A stretch of DNA of 64,000 nucleotides from Cyanidiococcus yangmingshanensis. Taxonomy: Eukaryota > Rhodophyta > Bangiophyceae > Cyanidiales > Cyanidiaceae. Positions 28,188 to 38,438 of this stretch are shown here, one piece after another; position 1 is the first letter of the stretch; each line of letters starts with the position of its first letter. Under the pieces are notes generated by a model. The model saw nothing but the letters and a program-made list of their open reading frames with translations, made no database searches and was not told the DNA's origin. A program made the position numbers and the translations under genes. The stretch spans positions 434,001 through 498,000 of the forward strand of contig VWRR01000003.1 in NCBI GenBank assembly GCA_013995675.1, given 5' to 3'.

Positions 28188-30539
28188 ATGGTACAAGGGA
28201 ACGCCGCAGAGGTCGCTCGAGCACCGTTCCCGCCCAACGCGTTGTCTGTTCCAGCGGCTCATGATGAAGAGGCGGTGGGGACTGCCGGTAATGTCCACGA
28301 GAATCGAGTTAATTCAGGAGGAGTGAGTGATCAACGGGGTTTGCAAAGCACGCTCACGGGATCGCAGTCATCATTGCCAGCAGGGTATCTTGAGGAGGTG
28401 ACGACGCATGGGGCGCACGCGCACCCAGGTAGTGCACATGCAGTCCCTACCGCTCAGCGGGGTGTGTATTTCGGGGCACACCCGATGATTGGTGGGCATT
28501 ACGCCGATTCGAACATCTCCAGCGTTCCCAGATCGGGTGTACCACATGCACACCATGGGGGTCCTGTGATGAGCGCCCCAGAATGGGCTCCCTGTGCGCG
28601 TTCATGGACAGCAGGCCTGATGCCTTCGACATCGAGTGCATTTTATGCTTACCAACAACGCAGCCCGGGTATGTTCGCGAGTGGCATAGATTGCCGTTTC
28701 GTACCAAGGAATATGAATCGTGCGTCCTCTCCTGGGCGATCACATGCCATACCAATTCACGGTGCGAGGCATGCTGGTCATCATCCAGGGCCAGCGAAAC
28801 AGGGCAACATCGAACTCGGATGCCTCACAGATTTTTATGACCGTAATCGGATAGCGATTCAATTGACAGGAAAGCTGGTCACTTCGGGACAGCTCGAATC
28901 ATTGTTAGAGCAGGCACCCGAGGACGAGCATGTAACAGTGTGGCATCCCGCTACAGGTCGGACTGTTGCCGGAAACGCGGCGCCATACCGTCGCAATCTT
29001 GAGACTTGGCTGGATAAGAACCCCGGATGGGTTGAAAAATCCTTCGAAGAGAAGAGCTCGAAACGACGGCGAGCCACTCGTCGATCTCGTGCAGCAATGT
29101 CAGCGTTTTCTTCGCTATGCACGGGAGATGATCGCATTCGCGATATCCTCAAAGAGGTAGATCAGGCGGTGCGTCATGCAGTTCGGGAGCGAAAGAATGC
29201 GGGCTTATTCGAAGAGGCGATCCTTCCGGGCGATGCTGGGCCAAGCGTTTTGGCCGCCTCGTATCAAGATCCGATTTCTACCTCTATCATGAATCATGTA
29301 TTGAAAGAATGGACTTCAGATGAGATCGTGCGACTCATCGAATCGATGGTGCGTTGCAGCGATGAGATTGCTCAATCGGGAGCAGGTCTCGACTCTGACG
29401 ACGAGAGCTTCGACCTCGCCGAGCTCGCAGAACGAGGCTCCACCGAGGCGAATGACCATGATAGCTACCTCAGCTATAGAAAAGCTCGCTTGCCGAATCT
29501 TTCAACAATTGATGCTGCTCTACATACACGTGTCGCCCAACGTGATACTGCCTCTGGTGGATTGATGGTTCCAATGGACATGGATGATCTTCAACATTCA
29601 TCACCGCCCATGCGAAACGAAGCCGAGCATGCCGAGAGGGCCATATCGGGCGAAACGTTTCCCGCTTGGCGGAAAATTTTCGAAGCGCTCTCATCGAAAC
29701 GGCCCAGTTCGGTGGTTCTTCGTGCACACGCCCTTTTTGCGCAAGTCCTGCTGGCTGCAGCACAACGAGGCACACTAACCAACCCCGTGCAGAGCCCCTC
29801 TCCGACGAGTTCAGCGAGTCTAGGCATGACCAATCTTGATCATTTGAACCGAACGCTTTCATCGAGTCACGATTCTGCATCTGGAGTGGATCATGTTGCC
29901 GGTTTTGCTGCTTTGGGTTTGTACGGGCGGTCACCGTCAGCATCTCCGGCGGAAGGCGCAAGCCGCAGTGCCCCTGCTGACGGACAAACGCTTCCACGAA
30001 ACGTCTTCCGCGACGCCCGCATTACAGTCTGGGATCCATCCACTGGCAAAACAATCTCAGGCAATGCTGCACCCTGTTGGAGAAACCTGGAGATCTGGAT
30101 GAAAGAGCACCCGGGGTGGTGCGTGAAACACGAGGATGAGCTCAGCGCCTCGAGAAGATCGAAGCACAGGAGGGCCCGTGAACTAGGCATGTCCACGCGA
30201 ATAAGTCCACTACGAGCGCCCACTTGTGCTATGGAGTTGGCCTCCACTGTGACGCGCGTCTCCTACGACCGTCGTGCTATGAACACAGCTACGGCCGCTG
30301 TTGGCCGAGCAGAGAGCAGTTTTGCTGCCCGCTCGTTGCCTGACGAGCACGACTGTATTGAAGGCCTACTTATGATGCATTCGGGTCGCCCACTAGAGCC
30401 AATGCGCGCTGATTCATCGGAACTGCGCCCTGCACTGAATGGAAGGCCACCGCTACCGCCTCAATCATCGCCCCTGTCGCTGGGTCCAAACCAGGCACCT
30501 GCTTCGGCAAAACTTCATGATGGCATGGAAGCGCTCTAG
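28188..30539 (+). CDS. Unknown protein with two 'GNAAP' modules
   Basis: 783 residues, ATG at 28188, one frame. The N-terminal ~210 residues are low complexity, rich in His, Gly, Pro and Ser. Module 1 (about 248-282) reads VTVWHPATGRTVAGNAAPYR then NLETWLDKNPGW; module 2 (about 609-645) reads ITVWDPSTGKTISGNAAPCW then NLEIWMKEHPGW. Each is followed by a strongly basic tract (KRRRATRRSR; RRSKHRRA) that could be a nuclear localisation or nucleic-acid contact. The middle has acidic stretches and a Ser-rich spacer. I recall similar GNAAP-type segments in uncharacterised plant and fungal proteins but cannot name a family. A nuclear regulatory role is only an inference from the basic tails and disorder. 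Confidence 0.85.
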   Translation: MVQGNAAEVARAPFPPNALSVPAAHDEEAVGTAGNVHENRVNSGGVSDQRGLQSTLTGSQSSLPAGYLEEVTTHGAHAHPGSAHAVPTAQRGVYFGAHPMIGGHYADSNISSVPRSGVPHAHHGGPVMSAPEWAPCARSWTAGLMPSTSSAFYAYQQRSPGMFASGIDCRFVPRNMNRASSPGRSHAIPIHGARHAGHHPGPAKQGNIELGCLTDFYDRNRIAIQLTGKLVTSGQLESLLEQAPEDEHVTVWHPATGRTVAGNAAPYRRNLETWLDKNPGWVEKSFEEKSSKRRRATRRSRAAMSAFSSLCTGDDRIRDILKEVDQAVRHAVRERKNAGLFEEAILPGDAGPSVLAASYQDPISTSIMNHVLKEWTSDEIVRLIESMVRCSDEIAQSGAGLDSDDESFDLAELAERGSTEANDHDSYLSYRKARLPNLSTIDAALHTRVAQRDTASGGLMVPMDMDDLQHSSPPMRNEAEHAERAISGETFPAWRKIFEALSSKRPSSVVLRAHALFAQVLLAAAQRGTLTNPVQSPSPTSSASLGMTNLDHLNRTLSSSHDSASGVDHVAGFAALGLYGRSPSASPAEGASRSAPADGQTLPRNVFRDARITVWDPSTGKTISGNAAPCWRNLEIWMKEHPGWCVKHEDELSASRRSKHRRARELGMSTRISPLRAPTCAMELASTVTRVSYDRRAMNTATAAVGRAESSFAARSLPDEHDCIEGLLMMHSGRPLEPMRADSSELRPALNGRPPLPPQSSPLSLGPNQAPASAKLHDGMEAL

Positions 30540-31020
30540 ATGGAGGCTAACTGCAGACGTGCACAAGTGCCTCACTGGTATCCAGAAGACGATCTCGATT
30601 TCACGCTCTGCAGGTTTGTGTGTATATCAAGCAAAATCTGTCTAAGATGAAAAAGATATTTGGTTTTGCGTAGCCGTGCGCAGTCGAGTATAAGGGATTA
30701 AACTCTAGCGTGGTGAGTCAACCCTCGAGAGAGTGGCGCGCGCGTGTCGCGTCCGTGGCAAAAGCGAAAATCACCTAGAATAGACGTAAAAGAACCTGAC
30801 AAGTGTATTATCTGCGATTTATACTAGTCCAAGAGTATAGGAGCCATGGCAGGCGAGATCGTCTGCAGAAGAATGCTGTTTCAAAGTCGCCTCGGCGTAA
30901 CGGCATGACCTGCATGGTTCACAAAGAGGCACAAACATGAGACGAGCTTCAGGCAGTTCATCGACGAGCCGACAGAACCATTTCATACAAAGTTCTTCAG
31001 GTTCCGGATCCTCATTTTCG
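30540..31020. other. Short intergenic region between convergent genes
   Basis: 480 bp between the stops of the GNAAP-module gene and FAN1. Short frames only; nothing recognised. Both polyadenylation sites must lie here. Confidence 0.4.
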
Positions 31021-33199
31021 TTAAGGGAGGTGCTTTGGATGTCGCATGTGCTCGCGAACGTAACAAAGCTCGGCATCGACACCAGCGGAAACCAGCTCCC
31101 GCAACCAATAGCGCTGCTTTGCTGCTAGTGAGTCATTCGCACTTTTCACCTCGACGAGCTTGCATCTTGGCCCACCATTCACCTGCCACAATAACAAGTC
31201 CGGTGCGCCCGATCGCCAATAATGATAGTCAGTCACGAGGAGGGCAAGTATCCGAACCAGGCTGCGGCCTCCAAGCCCCGCAATAACAATACTCCAAGGC
31301 ACTTGCACGAGCCTCGGATTCCGCTCAGCAATCAGGGTCTGGTAATGGACCAGCTGAGTACTCGCCCATGCGGTCAGGTCGGCCTCTGTCAGAAGGCTCA
31401 GTTCCGTCAAGCGCCTTTGAATAGCCTCGCGCCGATTGATGTAAAAAACCTCGGTCCCAAAATCAAGGGGTAGAGTCTGGCATGGAGCATGAAAAACATC
31501 GGGTATTGGTAGATTCATGAAATCTCCAAAGCAGATGAGAAAGAGCGCTTCAAAGGTACATCCTTCAAGATGGGCTCCATGAAATCCAAGTTCCGATTCG
31601 TAGAATTGCAGGGCCAAGGTTTCCACCGAGACACCGAGTGTGTTGTCAAAGCCAGCGAACCTGACGCCAGCACCGCGGCTTTTTCCAGTTTCGAGTGCTC
31701 TGCCCTGCAGAAACCGCTCCGGAATGACCACCGCAATGGATTCGTTACCAAACTCGGCGGATAAGCCCAACCTGCTGCTGATGCGCGCTGCCCTCTTCGA
31801 GAGGATTTCGCGCTCCACTGGACGAACGAACTCATCAAACTGTGCGTCCTTACAAAGGACCAAAGCCTTTCCCAAGTCATTCATACGGTTCATGTATATG
31901 AGCGAGAGACGGTCGTAGAATTTCCCGCGACGGCGAAGGCTACAGTTCGAGTGCAGAAGAAGTCCAAGGCGGTTTGCAGCTCCTGCGAATTGTCCTGATG
32001 ATTCCAACGATGGTATCGAATGCCACAAGACATTCGATAGAACCCCTGCACAAGTATGCGGATCTCGGTATAGGCGAGATAAGGTAGTCAACTGATCGTA
32101 ACGCGTGATACGGTTTTCAGGATTGGCCTCGGCCGGAGCTGATATAATTTTCCCGCAGCATTTTTTCTGCCTTTTCTGCGAGGTCCAAAGCCATCGCTGC
32201 TGATCGTATACTCGCAGCTTGAAACGATCGCTCGAGCTCGCACGCGGCAGCATAACGCTCCAGTTCAGCACGCGAAGAAAAGAGGACCTCCGTCACGCTG
32301 CACACCGGAAGCCGTCCTCGCAGATCAAGACCATGTCGCAAAGCGTATTCGATGCCAAAGGGTATCATCGTTGTCCATGTTGTGAAGAAGGCTTGGATCT
32401 TCTCTTTGACGCCACAGACGGCTGGAAGCGCCTGTCGTTCCAAAGCTCGTCTCGTTCGTGTCAGGCGATTCCCGACATGCGGAAAACAAGTCCCAGATAT
32501 TGAGGTTGTGAGCATGCACGCGCTTCGCAAGCCAAGCTCCTTGCCCAGCAATCGAAGTTCCAATTTGGTCAGAGATTTCGCCAAGCCAAGGTACTCCTCT
32601 GTGCTCGTCGGCCTACCTTTTAGGAATCCCCTCTGGCAGAGTTCCTGAATAGCCTTTTCAACGTCAATGTCTCTGTATCGGGCACGAAGCGCAGATGCGC
32701 GGAACCAGCGCCCGACAGCAAAGTCTTTGCGAAAGAACAATCGGGCATAGAGCCATTGCGAAGGCGGAGACAGAGACTCGAAGTTGGAAAGGCTCTGAAT
32801 CTCAGTTTCATGAATGAGATGCCGTTCATATCGAACGCACCAGTGTGCACAAAAAGCGAGCACACGGCATGTGTAGGGGCTGCCAGCCAAACTATGTGCC
32901 ACTGTCGAGTCCAAGGTTCGAGCGAGAGCGGGCGATTCTACGGCGCTCGGAGCGCCCTGCCAGCGAACACATCGAGCCAGCATTGTTTCGATATCGTCAT
33001 TTGCACGATCATCCGGTCGTTCTACGCAACTAGAAAAATGAGTATCTAGCTGAGCCGAGTAGACCCGCTCTTGACAGAGAGGACAAACAATGACTGCGTT
33101 CAGACCACCGTTGTAGCTACGCCATTGCTCAAGGTCACAGCGCGTTTGTTCTGATGCAGCTTTCTTAGCACGCTCAAAAGCCACACGTATATCATTCAT
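31021..33199 (-). CDS. FAN1: FAN1-type structure-specific nuclease (UBZ + VRR_NUC), frame break
   Basis: DNA interstrand-crosslink repair nuclease. From the ATG at 33199, residues 39-58 form a UBZ4 ubiquitin-binding zinc finger (VIVCPLCQERV...DTHFSSC: Cys39, Cys42, His54, Cys58), which recruits FAN1 to ubiquitinated FANCD2 in animals. A helical region with winged-helix/SAP-like parts follows (SPYTCRVLAFCAHWCVRYER, LARCV). The C-terminal part has TPR-like helices (KFYDRLSLIYMNRMNDLGKA) and the VRR_NUC catalytic core: PDLLLW, then KLVEVKSANDSLAAKQRYWL with the E-V-K triad. The protein runs in two frames, 33199-~32130 and ~32270-31021, that overlap for about 150 bp; reading KAEKMLRENYIS then PAEANPENRITRYDQL joins them. 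Divergent from malic enzyme, 221 bp apart. Confidence 0.88.
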
Positions 33200-33420
33200 G
33201 ACGAGCTCTGTATGTGTAGAAAAGTCAATCGCATAGGTAACTCGCACGAGAACGTATGAACGGCGCTGGGCAGTGTGCCTCTCAAATAGGAAAGTTTTCA
33301 CGTGACTCGAACCAAGTCGCGTCCTGCACTCGCCGACGCCAAAAACTTGTGAAGAGTTATTCTGTGTTACGAGGGGTCTTGACTATTTTGGGGCAATAGT
33401 CGGTCGACGAGTCACGGAAG
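33200..33420. promoter_or_regulatory. Divergent promoter, FAN1 / malic enzyme
   Basis: 221 bp between the two start codons. Both genes must be transcribed from here. No unusual composition or clear TATA element seen. Confidence 0.35.
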
Positions 33421-34365
33421 ATGTTCGCAGAGGTTACGCGTCTTTCGGCCAAAGGAGACAGGGCGCGTCCCCTGCTCCTGCCAGTGAAGGTCACTCCACC
33501 TTGTGAAAAAGGCACCAGAAGAAACGTTTTCGATCGATCTAAACTATCGAGCCAGCGAATAACGCTTACCTTCCTGAACAGAGATATGGCTTCGTTCCGC
33601 GAACGATCTAGTGCCATGAGGGGTTGTCGAGGTATCACAGCTGCTGCCGTAACCCCGCTCAGCACGCTTTCAAGTCTTGCTTGCACAGACGCAACTTTCC
33701 ATGCACCAAAACTTTGTATCTACTCCAGTTCCATCTTGAACGGCCAAAAAACCCCGATATCCAGGGAGGTTGGATATTGGCGGGCTGCCACGGCTCGAGT
33801 TCTCCGCCGGATCATGGGGCCGTTATTTTTGAGCCATCTGAGCAGCAGCCGGTCATTGATGAACCGTCACCATATTCGCCAGCTACTGAGCTCGTGGACC
33901 CGCAACATGAAAAAATCTCCTTCGATTGCACAGCAGACGCATCTCAGGGGCCTCGAACTTCTTCGAAACCCACGTTACAATCGTGGGATGGCGTTTACAC
34001 TCGAAGAGCGAGAGCAGCTCGGGCTCCGTGGACTGCTTCCGCCGCGGGTGCTAACGCTGAAGACTCAGATGCTGCGCATTATGGAGAGCCTAGGGCGCTG
34101 CGCTACTGACCTTGATCGCTATATGCAACTCATATGGCTGCTTCAGCGCAACGAGACGCTCTTCTTCCGTGTTCTCATAGACAATATCACAGAGCTGATG
34201 CCGTACGTCTACACCCCAACCGTTGGCGAGGCGTGCCAACGTTTCGGCCACATCTTCAAAACGCCTCGGGGTCTTTTTATTTCGTATGAAGACCGTGGAG
34301 ACATTCGCAGCGTTCTAGACAACTGGCCTCATCAGGATGTGCGTGTCATTGTCGTTACCGACGGT

Positions 34366-34396
<31 letters not shown>

Positions 34397-35700
34397 CGTC
34401 AGGAGCGGGTATTCCCATCGGGAAGCTTCTGCTCTACGTGGCTTGCGGTGGCATCGAACCCGAGCGGACCCTTCCAGTGGTGCTCGATGTGGGCACAGAG
34501 AACTTGGAGCTCCTGAATGATCCTCTCTATCCGGGTCTTTTGCGTCGGCGAGTGCGTGGACCCGAGTATGATGCCTTTGTGGATGAGTTTGTGGAAGCAG
34601 TACGGGACAAATGGGGCGAAAATTGTCTGATTCAGTGGGAAGACTTTGCGAACGCGAACGCATTTCGTATTCTTGAGCGTTGGCGAGGCCGCCACTGCTC
34701 TTTTAACGACGACATCCAAGGCACCGCTGCAGTTGCCTTGGGCGGCCTCCTCGGCGCGTTGCGGATGCCCGGAGTGACGAACAACATGGCCGAACATACA
34801 TTTCTCTTTCTGGGCGCTGGCTCGGCCGGTATTGGCATTGCAGATCTTATCGTACTCTATATGGTGAAAAATGGACAAGTCTCCTCCGCAGAGGAGGCAC
34901 GGAAACGATGTTGGTTTATTGACTCGAAGGGTTTGGTGTATCACGGCCGGGCCCTTGTCACGAGCGAGAAACAGCGGTATGCACACGAGGTTGCATCAAG
35001 CGTCTTGGCAGCTTCCGGAGAAGCCATGGATGATTCCTCTTACACCCCCCGAGACAATTCGAGGGGAACCTCTGATTCAGATGGCCCTTCGAAGACACCG
35101 CAGCGGCGTATCGGGCTTGCCGACGCCGTTCGCCTGTTGAAACCGACTGCGCTCATTGGCGTGAGCACCATCGCCAAGGCCTTCGACGCCGACGTCCTCA
35201 GCCAAATGGCTGCGAACCACGAAAGGCCTATTGTATTCGCGCTCTCAAACCCGACATCAAAAAGTGAATGTACCGCCAGAGAGGCCTATGAGTTCACCAA
35301 GGGCAAGGGCATCTTCGCCTCGGGCTCGCCTTTTGAACCAGTACGTATAAGAACTGAGGCCAGCTCTGATGAACAGCTGTTTGTGCCCGGACAGGCGAAC
35401 AACGTTTACTGCTTCCCAGGTTGTGGTTTCGGCATTCATCTGGCGGGAGCAAAGCGCTTTACGGATGAAATGTTTATTGAGGCAGCCAAAGCAGTTGCTT
35501 CGATGGTCGACGAGAACGACTTGCGCCACGGTTGTGTGTTTCCTCCGATCAGCAAGATCAGGTATGTTAGTGCACACATCGCAGTCGCCATTGCAAATGA
35601 AGCCATCCGCACTGGTTTGGCAACGAGGCGGGGCTCCGGATCAAATGACCAGTTCAACCTTGCAGACGCCTATGCTCTACAGTTCGATCCGATCTACTAA
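33421..35700 (+). CDS. ME: Malic enzyme (malate dehydrogenase, decarboxylating)
   Basis: Converts malate to pyruvate and CO2 with NAD(P)H formation. From ATG 33421 the protein has 759 residues; the first ~170 are Arg/Ser-rich and outside the family, so the leader is long or translation starts at a later ATG (for example the Met in DMASFRERSS or AMRGCRGI). Family motifs: RNPRYNRGMAFTLEER, the catalytic Tyr in MPYVYTPTVGEACQ, GERILGLGDLGASGAGIPIG, metal ligands in IQWEDFANANAFRIL and FNDDIQGTAAVALGG, the dinucleotide loop FLGAGSAGIGIADLI, and C-terminal FALSNPTSKSECTA. A ~45-residue Ser/Thr/Pro-rich insert (DDSSYTPRDNSRGTSDSDGP) lies before RRIGLADAV. Cofactor preference cannot be told. The leader suggests a mitochondrial or plastid location. 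Confidence 0.95.
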
Positions 35701-36265
35701 AGGAATCACTGTGGCACTGTCGACTGTCACGCTTTGTAATGCAGAGGGGAAGGTTTTCGGCGGCAACGCTTCTAAGGCTCAATGCATCCGACCTCTTTCC
35801 GACATCAAAGCAACACCGGCTATGGAAAAGACAAGGTTATACGAATTCACTCGCTAGCACGCCTTGAATGACCCGTAAACGAGGAATGAAAGCATCGCGG
35901 CAGACTTGTTCGCCATGAAAGCCAGCGTGATCGAGGAAACCTGGTCCCGTCGAGTCATCCGATTTCCGCATTCAGTTGACAGATACCTTGATTGGCGGAG
36001 ACGCTTCATCTGAAATGGGCTTTGAATTGCATGAGGCTCAAAACCTCGTCCCTGAGGGTCCGCGGGCCGACTGGACTCCCTGCGAGAGCATCGAAATCGA
36101 ATGCCCAGACGATTTCGCAGGGAAACGACCCAAAGCTGTCGTCGCCTCCCTTCTGGGCACGGTCACATCCGCGTCTTTACCCTCAATGGGCCACTCAGCT
36201 GGAAAAGACTGCGAAGATCAACTGAGGCCGGATAGTCAGCTTTCATGAGGCTCGCTGTGTTGGGA
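35701..36265. other. Intergenic region between convergent genes
   Basis: 565 bp between the ends of malic enzyme and AFG1. A plus-strand frame near 35976-36248 is open for 90 codons but lacks an early ATG and recognisable sequence. Nothing else seen. Confidence 0.4.
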
Positions 36266-37960
36266 TCAGCTTGTCAACGATGAAGCTGCCCCAACAGAAA
36301 GATGTGAGGATGCTTTCGGTCGGTTCCGCGCTCCGTCGTTTCTTAGAGGGCCCTCCATATAGGCCTTGGTCTGCATATCCATGATACGAGAGACGCATCG
36401 CTGGGCTGCAAAGGCTTCATCGCTCTTCTCATCAGCAATTTGGAAGAGATTCTCTGGTGCGCTCTCGGCTAGGCAAATAAGGCGAGCCCGACGATCATAA
36501 AGAATGTCAACTAGGGTGATGAATCGGCGAGCTATATTTCGATCCTTGATACAGCTCGGGATGTCCTCCAGGAAGAATGTCTGAAAACGTTCGGCGAGAG
36601 CGATGTAATCAGCCGCAGCAAGCGGTCGATCACAGAGCTCTTCGAAACGAAAGCGAACGATGAATGCACGAGGGACCGCGCGTCCTACAACCAAATTCCT
36701 TGCGAGTACACGAATCACGACTGTTTCGTACAGCGAAGCCTTTGCCGTGCCTTGATCTAGAGTATCCACGTGATCTTTTGCAAGCACCTGCAAAAGTCGT
36801 TCAAAGCGCTGACGATTTGCTGCTGTCAACGGGAAGATATATAATGGCAGCGATGATGCATCTGCGTTTTCCTCGAGTAGTGTTTGCATTCGGTAGTCCA
36901 CTCTGCCATCCACCTTGTGTGCATAGCAATCCTGTTGCAGTGCCTCGATAAATGGCAAAAAGAGGTCGCGTTGCAAGCCGTTTTCATACAGGTTTGTGGG
37001 AGCGCGGTTCGATGTCGTGACGAGAACACCACCGTGCGCGCGAAAAGCCTCATAAAAGCGCCGAAGCACCATGGCGTCCGCAATGTCAGTGACCTGCATT
37101 TCGTCCAGACAGAGTAACCAGCTGGAATGGGCTATTTCAGACGCAACAACATCGATTGGGTTCTGTATCGGACCCGGAAGCTGTTCCTCCGCGACTGGAC
37201 CGTTCCCGAACAAGGCGCCAAAGAGACGCTGCGCCATGCCTGGACGACGTGGCTCACGCGCCTGCATTCTGGGTGCGTTACGGAGCTCGTGTAGCCGGCG
37301 GTGGATTTCCGCCATGAATGCGCTGAAATGAGCCCTCCTCTTTCGCTGAACAGATATGTATTCATAAAACAGCTCCATAAGCATCGTTTTGCCAGTACCT
37401 GGAAGCGTGGACCACAGATACGCTCCTTTGGGAGGATTTGGTGGCGTCGCTTCGCGGCTCGGATGCTCTGGAGTCCACTCCGCTACGCCATCGCAAACTA
37501 TCTGCAGCACCCTGAGCGCGTTGATCTGAGCAGTGTCCCATTGGTATCCGCGGCTCCCAATAAGTTTCAAGTATGCCGCTTCCAGTGATTTCGCACCAGC
37601 TGCACCAACATAGCTGCCGAGTGAGCGCAGAGCGCGTTTTCGTGTGTCGCAATCGACTGACGATTGGCTCAAAGAGCGCCAAGCTTGCCGCGAAGAAGGG
37701 CTCGCATCCGGGCCGAGTGCAAATCGCTGCCTCCTCAGCTTTGCAAGACTCAGCAGATGATAGTCCCAGTGCTGTTCGCGCCGCAAAGTCCATTTTCCGA
37801 CGGCTGTTTCGACTCGCTGCTCACGCAGAAAACCACGGCAAGCGGCCGTAGCGCGCTGCACCCCGTCCAGACGGGTCTCCGACACGTCGGTCACGCGTTG
37901 CCAGAACCCAAGCCTTGATGCACGTGCAGCACTCGTGCGCCACATCGACCACAATGCCAT
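36266..37960 (-). CDS. AFG1: AFG1/LACE1-family mitochondrial AAA-type ATPase
   Basis: 564 residues from ATG 37960. An Arg-rich N-terminus (MALWSMWRTSAARASRLGFW) looks like a mitochondrial presequence. The P-loop is in LPGTGKTMLMELFYEY (the usual form is GVGTGKTMLMDLFY), followed by the family signature FMAEIHRRLHELR, Walker B SSWLLCLDEMQVTDIADAMVLRRFY, and sensor ATSNRAPTNLYENGLQRDLFLPFIE with the YENGLQR arginines. AFG1 (bacterial ZapE) assists turnover of mitochondrially encoded respiratory subunits. An insertion of ~35 residues (GALFGNGPVAEEQLPGPIQN) precedes Walker B. One frame, no intron. Divergent from the SDP1-type lipase. Confidence 0.95.
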   Translation of the reverse strand: MALWSMWRTSAARASRLGFWQRVTDVSETRLDGVQRATAACRGFLREQRVETAVGKWTLRREQHWDYHLLSLAKLRRQRFALGPDASPSSRQAWRSLSQSSVDCDTRKRALRSLGSYVGAAGAKSLEAAYLKLIGSRGYQWDTAQINALRVLQIVCDGVAEWTPEHPSREATPPNPPKGAYLWSTLPGTGKTMLMELFYEYISVQRKRRAHFSAFMAEIHRRLHELRNAPRMQAREPRRPGMAQRLFGALFGNGPVAEEQLPGPIQNPIDVVASEIAHSSWLLCLDEMQVTDIADAMVLRRFYEAFRAHGGVLVTTSNRAPTNLYENGLQRDLFLPFIEALQQDCYAHKVDGRVDYRMQTLLEENADASSLPLYIFPLTAANRQRFERLLQVLAKDHVDTLDQGTAKASLYETVVIRVLARNLVVGRAVPRAFIVRFRFEELCDRPLAAADYIALAERFQTFFLEDIPSCIKDRNIARRFITLVDILYDRRARLICLAESAPENLFQIADEKSDEAFAAQRCVSRIMDMQTKAYMEGPLRNDGARNRPKASSHLSVGAASSLTS

Positions 37961-38438
37961 ACCTTTTCAGTCAAACAGACCTCATTGGTGGACAAGTGCC
38001 GCATCCCAGCAAGCGGTCTATCTCCCGCGCTATCCCGTGGTCGAAAACCAGAGGCCGTCTAGATATTGCATTGGCCGATTGGCGGTGCCACAAGCAGCCA
38101 GATCGAAAACGGTGTTCGGGAAGCGTACCGGGACGCTCTCGACCTTGCGAGTACACAAAGAGCCTACTCTTGGGGTCACTTGCGGACGGTTTCGTGTGTC
38201 ATTTTGAAACGATTTCTCAAAAAAGCAGAAAATTGTTCACTTAAAGTAGGATTAGGAGTTGCGTGGCAGAAAGGGCTGGCGCTGAGCTTGGCTCGTAGAC
38301 GACCAAGTGGCGCTGAGGCGACTTGTCTGTTCCCGGGAGCATCAAGAGCGCGAACGCTCGTTTACCGATCACTTACATTAGAGGTGAAAGCGGGCCCGAA
38401 AACCTCCGTTATGAGTCATCGGTGCTGCGGCTTTGCTG
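37961..38438. promoter_or_regulatory. Divergent promoter region, AFG1 / SDP1-type lipase
   Basis: 478 bp between opposite start codons. Frames are open here on the plus strand (38066-38464) but show no protein character. No motif was singled out. Confidence 0.35.
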
